From Methanomicrobiales archaeon (GTDB taxonomy: Archaea > Halobacteriota > Methanomicrobia > Methanomicrobiales > Methanoculleaceae), in NCBI GenBank assembly GCA_012511245.1, contig JAAZGM010000073.1, positions 1 through 31,448 on the forward strand: a stretch of DNA of 31,448 nucleotides. Reading direction: 5' to 3'. The stretch's first letter is position 1. Every line of letters begins with the position of its first letter. A model generated the notes under the pieces. The model ran no database searches, was not told the DNA's origin, and saw only the letters and a program-made list of their open reading frames with translations. Made by a program: the position numbers and the translations under genes. Positions 14,606 through 22,667 of the stretch are shown here, in pieces.

Positions 14606-14806
14606 GTGAAGATCAGACGGTATAAACCCCCTATCTCGACGACCGTGAAACCGTTCAGAATAGCGCGGAGGCTGCAGTGCAACCCGACCTACACCCCGCT
14701 CAGGGTTGGTCCGGCGATGAACGCCGTTGTGCTCGCCGCACTCTCGGCGACATCTTCCATGTCGGGGCTGACTCTTGGTGTCTGCATACGCCTCGCAGGG
14801 CTGTGA
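14606..14806 (+). CDS. Small hypothetical protein with strong ribosome binding site
   Basis: A 66-residue ORF begins with GTG 14606. AAGGAGGTG at 14592-14600 is among the best ribosome binding sites in the window, and third codon positions are GC-rich like real genes here. The first 40 residues are basic (M-K-I-R-R-Y-K, R-I-A-R-R). The end (A-M-N-A-V-V-L-A-A-L-S-A-T, then G-L-T-L-G-V-C-I) could form one membrane helix. No family is recognised. An ATG-TGA pair overlaps the start (ATG at 14604), so the site could also initiate a minimal start-stop ORF. The opposite strand is open too (14546-14812) but lacks a ribosome binding site. Confidence 0.45.
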   Translation: MKIRRYKPPISTTVKPFRIARRLQCNPTYTPLRVGPAMNAVVLAALSATSSMSGLTLGVCIRLAGL

Positions 14807-14965
14807 AGTCATCCGCCAGCATTTTTTCCTTGCGCCCGGACGGTTGCCGCAAAGGCAAGAAGGGCGCTATAGATCCACGCACGGACAACCGGATCCCGGC
14901 AGGGAAAGGGAGATATGGCAGCACCGTGCATGGGGTATTCAAGGCACTGAAGCAGATGGTGAGCG

Positions 14966-15916
14966 ATGGGAGGAGACGACATCATCGAGGTACAGGACCT
15001 TGAGCATGCATTCGGTGATTTCGCCGCGGTTCGCGGCATCAGTTTCACCGTCAGGAGAGGCGAAGTCTTCTCGTTTCTTGGCCCTAACGGCGCTGGAAAG
15101 AGCACCACCATCAATATCCTGACAACCCTCCTCCCCCTCCAGAAGGGTATGGTGCGGGTGGCGGGCTACGATGTCGCGCGCGAACCGGGGGAGGTCAGGA
15201 AGGCGATCGGCATCGTCTTCCAGGACGATGTGCTCGATAGAGACCTCACCGTTCAGGAGACGATGGAGTTTCATGGCCGCCTCTATAGCATCCCCCGGGA
15301 AGAGCGGCGAAACCGGATCGAGAACCTGCTCCGGGTCGTTGAACTTGAACCGAAACGGAACGAACGAACGAAGAACCTCTCCGGCGGCATGAAACGGCGG
15401 CTCCAGATCGCACGCGGCCTCCTGACCCGGCCGGATGTGCTCTTCCTGGATGAACCGACACAGGGGCTCGACCCCCAGACACGGTTGCGGATCTGGGATT
15501 ATATCCGGCAGGTGAACAGAGCCGGGACGACGATATTTCTGACGACACACTACATGGAAGAGGCCGACATCCTCTCCGACCGGATAAGCATCATCGACCA
15601 CGGCAGGATCGTCGTCTCCGGAACCCCGACCGAACTGAAGAACGCCCTCGGCGAGGATGTCGTCTACCTGGAGACCGAAGATGATAAGAAGACCAAAGAT
15701 GCCCTCCACGGGATCGAGGTGATCCGGTCGGTCACGGAATCGCCTCGCGGGCTCTCGATCACGATATCGGCCGACGGGAGCCATTGTCTTCCACGGATCA
15801 TCGATGCGGTGCGCGGCGCCGGGATCGGGATATCGAACGTAAACCTGAAGAAACCAACGATGGACGATGTATTCGTCCATTACACAGGGCGAGAACTTCG
15901 CGATACGAGGGCATGA
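14966..15916 (+). CDS. ABC-2 exporter ATP-binding protein (DrrA-like)
   Basis: This 316-residue ATPase belongs to a two-component ABC-2 exporter. Walker A is G-P-N-G-A-G-K-S-T at residues 39-47, the Q-loop lies in V-F-Q-D-D, the signature is L-S-G-G-M-K-R-R, Walker B is V-L-F-L-D-E-P-T-Q-G-L-D, and the H-loop is T-T-H-Y-M-E-E-A. The C-terminal ~90 residues match the DrrA/NodI-type extension, with the N-L-K-K-P-T-M-D-D-V-F tail motif. ATG 14966 has GGTGAG three bases upstream. The stop is 4 bases before the permease ATG, so the two are coupled. The substrate (lipid, polysaccharide, peptide or drug) is unknown. Confidence 0.92.
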   Translation: MGGDDIIEVQDLEHAFGDFAAVRGISFTVRRGEVFSFLGPNGAGKSTTINILTTLLPLQKGMVRVAGYDVAREPGEVRKAIGIVFQDDVLDRDLTVQETMEFHGRLYSIPREERRNRIENLLRVVELEPKRNERTKNLSGGMKRRLQIARGLLTRPDVLFLDEPTQGLDPQTRLRIWDYIRQVNRAGTTIFLTTHYMEEADILSDRISIIDHGRIVVSGTPTELKNALGEDVVYLETEDDKKTKDALHGIEVIRSVTESPRGLSITISADGSHCLPRIIDAVRGAGIGISNVNLKKPTMDDVFVHYTGRELRDTRA

Positions 15917-15920
15917 TCGG

Positions 15921-16757
15921 ATGGCGTGGGAGTTCCTCACCGTCTACTGGCGGGAGATGATCAGGTTCGTCAGGTTCAGGACACAGCTCTTCTCATCGCT
16001 CCTGCAGCCGGCGATCTGGATGGCGTTCTTCGGCGTCGCGATGTCCTCGAACCTCGACCGATTCACATCGGCGATCCCGGCTCCAGACGGCGTCATCCCG
16101 GTCGGCTATCTCACCTTCATGGCCGCAGGAGTGATAGCGATGACGACCCTCTTCACGAGCCTGTTTGGGGGAATGAGCCTCCTCTTCGACAAGAACTGGG
16201 GGCTGATGCGGGAGATGCTTGCGAGCCCCATGCCCCGGACGCACATCATGTTCGGGGTCAGTCTCTCGGGGATGACAAAGTCGTTCATCCAGGTATCCAT
16301 CATCATGGTCTTCGGGCTCCTCCTCGGCGTTGAGTTCTTCCCCGGGTATGCCCCTCTCCGGATCATCCTCTCGATTCTGGGCATATTCGCATTTGTCGGC
16401 ATATTCTCACTTGGTTTCCTCCTCTTCTCCTCAACCATATCCATGCGTCTTGAGAGCCCGGAAGGGCTGCAGGGGATCATGACGCTCCTCACCCTGCCGC
16501 TCTTCTTCGTCTCGAACGCCCTCTATCCGATCCAGGCATTCCCGGAGTTCTTACAGGTGCTCTCGATCTACAACCCCCTGACCCACCTGGTCAACGGGAT
16601 CCGGTACTTCGCACTCGGGGGAGACTTTTTCGCGGTTGGCGCCCGTTACACGTCCACCACGGCCGACGTCCTTGGATCGTTTGCGTACCTGGCGATCTTT
16701 GCAGCGGTGATGTACCTTCTTGCCCGGCGGACATTTGAGAAAGCCGTCGTTACGTAA
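15921..16757 (+). CDS. ABC-2 type exporter permease (DrrB-like)
   Basis: This 278-residue membrane protein has about six hydrophobic segments. The N-terminal amphipathic region (W-R-E-M-I-R-F-V-R-F-R-T-Q-L) and the central S-P-M-P-R-T-H-I-M-F-G-V motif are typical of ABC-2/DrrB permeases. The last third holds the family pattern P-L-F-F-V-S-N-A-L-Y-P, then Y-N-P-L-T-H-L-V-N-G-I-R-Y. ATG 15921 is chosen because the open frame from 15867 overlaps the ATPase and adds non-conserved residues. It forms the export pair with the preceding ATPase and ends about 95 bases before the CheW gene. Confidence 0.9.
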   Translation: MAWEFLTVYWREMIRFVRFRTQLFSSLLQPAIWMAFFGVAMSSNLDRFTSAIPAPDGVIPVGYLTFMAAGVIAMTTLFTSLFGGMSLLFDKNWGLMREMLASPMPRTHIMFGVSLSGMTKSFIQVSIIMVFGLLLGVEFFPGYAPLRIILSILGIFAFVGIFSLGFLLFSSTISMRLESPEGLQGIMTLLTLPLFFVSNALYPIQAFPEFLQVLSIYNPLTHLVNGIRYFALGGDFFAVGARYTSTTADVLGSFAYLAIFAAVMYLLARRTFEKAVVT

Positions 16758-16852
16758 CGGCAATCCCCTGAAACCATGCAGGGACGGGAAGTATGCTCTC
16801 CCGTAACCTTTTATCCATCCCGGACAAACGTTCGAGCATCCATTGATCCGCC

Positions 16853-17836
16853 ATGACACACCTTTTGTTCTTCACCGTCGAGGGGCTGACATGCGCTCTT
16901 CCTCTTGCCAAGACCCGGCAGGTTGTCGGCATGGTGGAACTCCAGCCGGAGATCGGCAAACGCCACAGCAGGGGCGTGGGAACCATGAACCTGCATGGCA
17001 GGATCATCCAGGTCTACTCGCTCTGGGAGCTTCTCGGGCTCTCCGCCAGACCGCCCCGCCCCACCGACATCCTCATCATCGCCAACACCTCAAAAGACTG
17101 CGTGGCCCTCTGGGTGGACGGGGTGCGGGGGGTCCGGGAGAGCCCTGTTCAACTTCCATCCGAGGACGGCACTCCCTGTTTTCCCGGCGTGTTGAGGGCG
17201 GAAGAAGAAGGGATCACCATCATCTATGATCTCGATGCGTTCCTTGCAGCGGAGAAGACCGAGCAGTGCCTCCTCCCCCCCGGTGTACCCGGAACCGATG
17301 GTGAAGGATCTCCCCACACCATAGAGAAGACCAGAAAAATTCTCGCAGAACGGGCACGGATACTCGCACAACCGGAAGAAACGAGGGATGAGACATCATT
17401 TCTGGAACTTCTCGCGTTCAGGCTCGCGGGTCAGGAATATGCTATCAAGACGCAGTATATCCGTGAAGTCTTCATCATGCATGAGATCACCCCGGTTCCC
17501 GGGGTCCCTGAATTCATAGCCGGTATATGTGCCATCAGGGGGGAGATCATCGCCATCGTCGATCTTCGCGCATTCTTCTCGATCCCAAAGCACGGCCTGA
17601 CCGACCTCAACCGGATCATCGTCCTCACCGATGGGACGATGACCTTCGGAATTCTCGCAGATTACGTCACCGACATCTACATCCGATCGACCGAACAGTT
17701 CACTCCGGTAGGGCCCGAGACGACCCCGATCAAGCAACGCTACCTCCTTGGCATCACAGGGGAATCAGTACTCGTCCTCGACGCAGCGGTGATCCTCGCC
17801 GATCCTGCACTGGTGATAGATCAAACCCGGAAATAA
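16853..17836 (+). CDS. Tandem CheW-domain chemotaxis adaptor protein
   Basis: This 327-residue cytoplasmic adaptor couples receptors to CheA. It contains two CheW-like modules. Module 1 (about residues 1-140) is degenerate but keeps the first strand (L-F-F-T-V-E-G-L-T-C-A-L-P-L), R-I-I-Q-V-Y-S-L-W-E-L-L and V-A-L-W-V-D-G-V-R-G-V. Module 2 (about 180-320) is canonical: A-F-R-L-A-G-Q-E-Y-A-I, V-P-G-V-P-E-F-I-A-G-I, I-R-G-E-I-I-A-I-V-D-L-R and L-G-I-T-G-E-S-V-L-V-L-D. A charged linker joins them. Single-domain CheW is usual, so the duplication is notable and may bridge two partners in the signalling array. It is the first gene of a receptor-CheA cluster, 127 bases before the methyl-accepting protein. 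Confidence 0.88.
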   Translation: MTHLLFFTVEGLTCALPLAKTRQVVGMVELQPEIGKRHSRGVGTMNLHGRIIQVYSLWELLGLSARPPRPTDILIIANTSKDCVALWVDGVRGVRESPVQLPSEDGTPCFPGVLRAEEEGITIIYDLDAFLAAEKTEQCLLPPGVPGTDGEGSPHTIEKTRKILAERARILAQPEETRDETSFLELLAFRLAGQEYAIKTQYIREVFIMHEITPVPGVPEFIAGICAIRGEIIAIVDLRAFFSIPKHGLTDLNRIIVLTDGTMTFGILADYVTDIYIRSTEQFTPVGPETTPIKQRYLLGITGESVLVLDAAVILADPALVIDQTRK

Positions 17837-17857
17837 GCAAATTTTCGCCCATTATGA

Positions 17858-17885
17858 GCAAATGTAGCCCGTAAGCCACATTTGT
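17858..17885. repeat. Inverted repeat downstream of the CheW gene
   Basis: CAAATGT (17859-17865) and ACATTTG (17878-17884) form a perfect 7-bp inverted repeat with a 12-base spacer, extended by a possible G-T pair. It lies between the CheW stop and the AT-rich promoter-like leader of the receptor gene. It could be a transcript-end hairpin or an operator; the sequence does not decide. Confidence 0.4.
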
Positions 17886-17963
17886 GAGACGGATCATTAT
17901 TTAACCCCGAATACATATCAATCTATTAAATCGTCGTATAAGAGCGAGTGGAACGGGAGAAAT

Positions 17964-20345
17964 ATGTTTACATTTTTTTCGGACATGAAAGTCGGGACAA
18001 AGATCCTCGTCATCTGCCTGTTTCTGGCGATCATCCCGACGCTTATGCTCGGTATAGTGGCATATACGAGCTCAAGCAGTGTGATCAACGACCAGATCGA
18101 GACACTTCTCGAGACGCAGGTGCACGACGCACGGGGATGGACAAACGACGTCTATAAACTCACGCGCAATAAGGTGAACAGCGATCTCAACGTCCTCCGG
18201 GAGAACTTCTACGCCCGGGGCACTCCCGAGGTCATTGACGGAAAACTGACACTCGTGAGCAGTACCGGCAGCCCATACGTCATCAACGATAACTTCGAGA
18301 TCGTCGACCAGGTGCAATCCCTGGTCGGGGGGGCGGCGACGGTCTTTCAGGTTTATGACGACCATGCAATAAGGGTCTCCACAAATGTCATAGGAACCGA
18401 CGGGACAAGGGCGGTCGGGACAGAACTGACACAAAACGTCTACGACGTCGTGGTGAACCAGGGAGAGACCTACTACGGGAGCCGGGACCTCTTCGGCAAG
18501 CGCTACGTCACCGCATACGAACCGATAAAGGATAGTCAAGGAAAGACTGTCGGCGTCCTCTTCGTCGGAACAGAGGAGCAGGAGACACTCGACGTCGTCA
18601 AATCAAGCCTCAAAGATACGGTCATCGGCAAAAACGGTTACATGTTCGTCATCGACAGCACCGGACAGGTCCTCGTACACCCCTCCCTCGAGGGCGAGAA
18701 CTGGGTGGATGAAGAGTTCGTCCAGGAGATGCTCCAGAAGAAGGTCGGGATCATCCGCCACCAGGTCGACGAGACGGATGTGATCGACGCCTACACCTAC
18801 TACGAACCGCTCGACTGGTACATCATCTCACGCGCCAAACTCTCTGATTTCACCGGGCCGATAGATACCATCAGAAACACCATCATCGTCGTCGTTCTCG
18901 CATCCATCGCCATCGGCGTTGCTATCGCCATCCTCTTCGGCCGCTCGATATCTGAGCCCCTGCAGCAGGTCGTGCTGATGCTCAAAGAACTCCGCAACGG
19001 ACACCTCTCCGCCCGGCTCAACATCCGGCGGCAGGATGAGATCGGGATCATGGCGAAGACAATGGACGAATTTGCAGTCGATCTCCAGACGAATGTCGTC
19101 GGAAACCTGAAGATGATCGCCCTCGGCGAGTACGTCCGGGAGTTCCCCATCGCCGACGAGGGCGATGAGATCCGTCCTGCACTCGCAATGATGGTCCAGT
19201 CACTCGACCACCTCCATAAAGAGACGCTCAAACTCACCGATGCTGCCAGAGCCGGTGATCTCTCCATCCGCGGTGATGAAAAGGCGTTCCGCGGCGGATA
19301 TCGGATGATCATCGCCGGGTTCAACAAGACCCTTGAGTCGATCACCGAACCGGTGAACGAAGCAATGCGGCTTGCACGATTCTACGCTTCCGGCGACTTC
19401 ACCGCCCGGTTCGACGAGAATATCCCGGTTGCCGGGGAGTTCGTCGCTTACCGTGATGCCCTCAACACCATCGGGATCGAACTTTCGCGGTTGATGAAAC
19501 TGATCAGCGAAGAACTCTACGAGGGTGTCTCGGTCCTCTCGCTCGCATCGAATGAGATCCTGGCGGTCACGAGCCAGCTCGCCGCAGCCAGTTCCCAGAC
19601 CGCCACGACGGTGAACGAGACTTCTGACTCGGTCGAGAGCGTCAGGAAGAAGACCGAGCTCGTGAACCAGAAGACGAAGGAGGTATCCGAGAAGGCAATA
19701 CGAGCGCTGGAGGTATCGAAGGGCGGCCAGAAATCCGTTCGCGAGACCCTTGAAGGTATGAACCAGATCCAGCGGCAGATGGACATCGTCAGGATGAACG
19801 TCATCCGACTCTCCGAGCAGAGCCAGGCTGTAGGCGAGATCATCGCAACCGTGAACGACATATCCGAACAGTCCAACCTTCTCGCGGTGAACGCATCCAT
19901 CGAGGCTGCGAAAGCCGGAGACTTCGGGAGAGGGTTCGCCGTCGTTGCAAACGAGATCCACAACCTTGCCGAGCAGTCGAAGAAGGCAACCTCGAATATA
20001 CGGGTCATCCTCACCGATATCCAGCAGGGGGTCTCCTCGACCGCAGTCTCGACCGAGCAGGGGATCCGGTCGGTCGCGAACGCCGCCCAGCTGACAAGCA
20101 ACGCACAGGAGGTCATCGAGGTGCTCGCCCAGTCGATAGCAGACACCTCGCAGGAGGTCATAGAGATTGCCGCCTCGATCCAGACACAGGTCTCTGGAAT
20201 AGACCAGATCTCGTGTGCAATGGAGAACATCCGGGATGCCGCGCAGAAGAACCTTGAGACCACCCATAAGGCAGAGAAGACCGCCGAAGATCTGCACGAA
20301 CTCGGCGCCCGCCTGAAGAGGATCACCCAGCAGTATCGGGTCTAA
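17964..20345 (+). CDS. Methyl-accepting chemotaxis protein, Cache-type receptor
   Basis: This 793-residue membrane receptor has an N-terminal membrane helix (about 13-36) and a large extracytoplasmic region to about 290. That region contains a Cache_3/Cache_2-type pair: T-E-L-T-Q-N-V-Y-D-V-V, E-P-I-K-D-S-Q-G-K-T-V-G-V-L-F-V-G, then G-K-N-G-Y-M-F-V-I-D-S-T-G. A second membrane helix (about 300-320) and HAMP (about 320-372) follow. Then comes a long stretch with repeated HAMP-like units (A-R-A-G-D-L-S-I-R and Y-A-S-G-D-F-T-A-R-F-D), and finally a signalling domain with the tip Q-S-N-L-L-A-V-N-A-S-I-E-A-A-K-A-G and G-R-G-F-A-V-V-A-N-E. ATG 17964 follows a G-G-G-A-G site. The C-terminus has no CheR-docking pentapeptide. 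It is 11 bases before the cheA gene and presumably feeds it. Ligand unknown; small organic acids are common for Cache domains. Confidence 0.93.
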   Translation: MFTFFSDMKVGTKILVICLFLAIIPTLMLGIVAYTSSSSVINDQIETLLETQVHDARGWTNDVYKLTRNKVNSDLNVLRENFYARGTPEVIDGKLTLVSSTGSPYVINDNFEIVDQVQSLVGGAATVFQVYDDHAIRVSTNVIGTDGTRAVGTELTQNVYDVVVNQGETYYGSRDLFGKRYVTAYEPIKDSQGKTVGVLFVGTEEQETLDVVKSSLKDTVIGKNGYMFVIDSTGQVLVHPSLEGENWVDEEFVQEMLQKKVGIIRHQVDETDVIDAYTYYEPLDWYIISRAKLSDFTGPIDTIRNTIIVVVLASIAIGVAIAILFGRSISEPLQQVVLMLKELRNGHLSARLNIRRQDEIGIMAKTMDEFAVDLQTNVVGNLKMIALGEYVREFPIADEGDEIRPALAMMVQSLDHLHKETLKLTDAARAGDLSIRGDEKAFRGGYRMIIAGFNKTLESITEPVNEAMRLARFYASGDFTARFDENIPVAGEFVAYRDALNTIGIELSRLMKLISEELYEGVSVLSLASNEILAVTSQLAAASSQTATTVNETSDSVESVRKKTELVNQKTKEVSEKAIRALEVSKGGQKSVRETLEGMNQIQRQMDIVRMNVIRLSEQSQAVGEIIATVNDISEQSNLLAVNASIEAAKAGDFGRGFAVVANEIHNLAEQSKKATSNIRVILTDIQQGVSSTAVSTEQGIRSVANAAQLTSNAQEVIEVLAQSIADTSQEVIEIAASIQTQVSGIDQISCAMENIRDAAQKNLETTHKAEKTAEDLHELGARLKRITQQYRV

Positions 20346-20356
20346 CGCGGTCGGCC

Positions 20357-22666
20357 ATGATCGGATCGGACGATGAATTTCGCGCCCGCCTCCTCGAGAT
20401 GTTCCGCGAGGAGGCGGACGGGTACCTTGAAGTTATCACCGAAGGGTTGATCGCACTTGAGAAGAACGGGCTGGCGCCCGATCTGGTCGAGCAGGTTTAT
20501 CGAACAGTCCACAGCCTGAAAGGGGCATCACGAGCGGTCAACCTCCGTGAGATCGAATCCATCTGCCAGAACATCGAGACCGTCTTTGCCCTCGTGAAGC
20601 GGGGCGAGTACACCCCCGACGTGGACGACTTCGATCTCTTCCATCGAACGATATCGGTGATAAAAAGCCTCCTTGACGGAGAAAGGCCTGATCTCTCGCC
20701 GGCGGAGATCAACGGGGCGCTCCGGGCCATCCCCGGGGGGAGAGAGACTGCCCGGAGTGCCCCGACAGAAAAACTCCGGAGCAGACCGGATCAGGTGCCC
20801 GGGGAGAGAGATACGCCTGGTACGCCGGTCAACCACAACGGCAGCTGGCAGAGGACAGACCGCAGCACAGTGCGGATTGCCGCGCACCGGCTCGACCAGC
20901 TCACCGCCGGAGCCGATAACCTCCTCACGGCCCGGCTCTTCATCAAGCAGAGGATACACGAACTCGAAGAGATGATGACCCGCTTCTCTCTCTGGCAGCG
21001 AAATCACTCCCAGACGCTCAACGATATGCAGGTCATCCGGAGGACGACTTTCGGGGAAGGGGGGGAGACGATCCCTCTCGACCTTGTTCTGCCGCTCCAG
21101 CGGGCGGTCAAGTTCCTGGAGTACAACCGGGAGTTCGTGACCAACCTGCAGCACGATCTCGCCACGCACCTGCGTTTCATGGAAAATGATCGATCCGCGC
21201 TCGAGGCAAGCACTTCCGAGATCTCCGACCTCATCCACGACGCCGTCCTGCTCCCGGCCTCAACCATACTCACCCCCTTCTCCGCGTTCGTGAGAGAGTT
21301 CTCCCGCACCTCAGGGAAACTGGTTAACCTCACGATCGAAGGAGGAGAGATCGAGGTCGACCGGCGTATCCTCGATGCCCTGAAGAACCCCATCATGCAC
21401 CTCATCCGAAACAGCATCGATCACGGTATCGAGAGCCCGGAGATCAGGAGGGCGAGAGAGAAACCGGATATCGGCACCGTGCAGATCCGCGTTTTTTCCC
21501 GGTCGGGGAGCAGGGTCGGCATCGAGGTCTCCGATGACGGTGCAGGTATCGATAGCTGCGCGATCCGAAAGACCGCTGTCGAGACCGGGGTGATCTCGGC
21601 CGACGAAGATGCCCGCCTCACCGACAGCGAGGCGATCTGGCTCATCTTCCATTCAGGGATGACCACGAGCCGGATCGTCACCGACCTCTCAGGAAGGGGA
21701 CTCGGACTTGCTATCGTGGAAGACGCTGTATCCCGCCTCGGGGGGAAGGTGACGATCACCTCGACCCCCGGCAGCGGGACGGCAATCACCCTGACCGTTC
21801 CGGTGAGTATGGCCACCCTCCGTGGACTGCTCGTCCGCTCTGAACGGCAGGTGTATGCCCTTCCCATGCAGCAGGTGAAACAGGTTCTCCGGGTTCACCC
21901 GGACACCCTGACCATCTCCAGAAATCGGCCGGCGATCCATCTCTCAGGGGAGATTATCGAGGTCATCCGGCTCACCGATGCCCTGGATATCCCGCCTTCA
22001 GGCCCTGTCGTGAAAGAGGACCGGCCAAAACCCATCGTCATCATCGCATACGGCGCAGGGCAGATCGCATGCATGGTCGATGAGATCATCCAGGTGCAGG
22101 AGATCGTCGTCCGGCCGCTCGGGAGTCAACTTCGCTCTGTGCGGAGGATTGACGGAGCCGTGATCCTCGGGGATGGACACCTGGCGCTCGTGCTCGATCC
22201 ACTTGAACTGATCCAGGACGCACTGCAGGCAGAACGGGAGATATCGATGCCTCGACTCCCCCCGGAGATGCAACCACGGATCCTTGTCGTCGAGGATTCG
22301 GTTACATCACGTGCCCTGCTGCAGGCGATCCTTGAGGGAGCCGGATATCGGGTGGAGACCGCCGTCAACGGGGTCGATGCATTCGCAAAGCTTAAGCAGC
22401 ATGCGTTTGATATAGTCGTTTCAGATGTTGATATGCCCCGGATGAACGGTTTTGCGCTCACCGAGAAGATACGGGCAGCCGGCGAACAGTTCGCCAGGCT
22501 CCAGGTGATGCTGGTCACTTCACTCGATTCACCCGAGGACCGGGAACGGGGAAGATCTGCCGGGGCAGATGCATATATCGTCAAGAAGAACTTTGAGGCA
22601 GAAGAGTTTCTCAGGATAATCCAGCACCTGACGCGCCGCCCGGAGAGGGAAAGAAAGGAGCGATGA
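20357..22666 (+). CDS. CheA-type histidine kinase with fused CheW and receiver domains
   Basis: This is a 769-residue hybrid chemotaxis kinase. Domains in order: Hpt/P1 (about 1-110, phospho-acceptor His52 in V-H-S-L-K-G); a hydrophilic linker with no recognisable P2; a P3-like dimerisation region (R-L-D-Q-L-T-A-G-A-D-N-L-L); a HATPase domain with N-box H-L-I-R-N-S-I-D-H-G-I-E, G1 D-D-G-A-G-I and G2 G-R-G-L-G-L; a CheW-like P5 (about 485-625); and a receiver domain (about 639-760) with phospho-acceptor Asp690 in V-S-D-V-D-M-P and conserved Lys in I-V-K-K-N. A fused receiver instead of a separate CheY resembles FrzE-like systems, where it often acts as phosphate sink or output. The gene lies between the receptor and a receiver-kinase gene, which it likely phosphorylates (inference). 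Confidence 0.92.
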   Translation: MIGSDDEFRARLLEMFREEADGYLEVITEGLIALEKNGLAPDLVEQVYRTVHSLKGASRAVNLREIESICQNIETVFALVKRGEYTPDVDDFDLFHRTISVIKSLLDGERPDLSPAEINGALRAIPGGRETARSAPTEKLRSRPDQVPGERDTPGTPVNHNGSWQRTDRSTVRIAAHRLDQLTAGADNLLTARLFIKQRIHELEEMMTRFSLWQRNHSQTLNDMQVIRRTTFGEGGETIPLDLVLPLQRAVKFLEYNREFVTNLQHDLATHLRFMENDRSALEASTSEISDLIHDAVLLPASTILTPFSAFVREFSRTSGKLVNLTIEGGEIEVDRRILDALKNPIMHLIRNSIDHGIESPEIRRAREKPDIGTVQIRVFSRSGSRVGIEVSDDGAGIDSCAIRKTAVETGVISADEDARLTDSEAIWLIFHSGMTTSRIVTDLSGRGLGLAIVEDAVSRLGGKVTITSTPGSGTAITLTVPVSMATLRGLLVRSERQVYALPMQQVKQVLRVHPDTLTISRNRPAIHLSGEIIEVIRLTDALDIPPSGPVVKEDRPKPIVIIAYGAGQIACMVDEIIQVQEIVVRPLGSQLRSVRRIDGAVILGDGHLALVLDPLELIQDALQAEREISMPRLPPEMQPRILVVEDSVTSRALLQAILEGAGYRVETAVNGVDAFAKLKQHAFDIVVSDVDMPRMNGFALTEKIRAAGEQFARLQVMLVTSLDSPEDRERGRSAGADAYIVKKNFEAEEFLRIIQHLTRRPERERKER

Positions 22667-22667
22667 T

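Noticed and set aside
14546..14812. Minus-strand 88-codon ORF overlapping the small GTG-start ORF
   Set aside because: It has no ribosome binding site and no motif, and it overlaps the divergent promoter; the plus-strand frame has the better start signal.
14939..15940. 333-codon minus-strand ORF opposite the ABC ATPase
   Set aside because: The plus strand encodes Walker A, signature and Walker B motifs; the minus frame is a shadow.
19200..20297. 365-codon minus-strand ORF opposite the receptor signalling domain
   Set aside because: The composition is typical of antisense to a coiled-coil domain, and the plus strand is a definite methyl-accepting domain.
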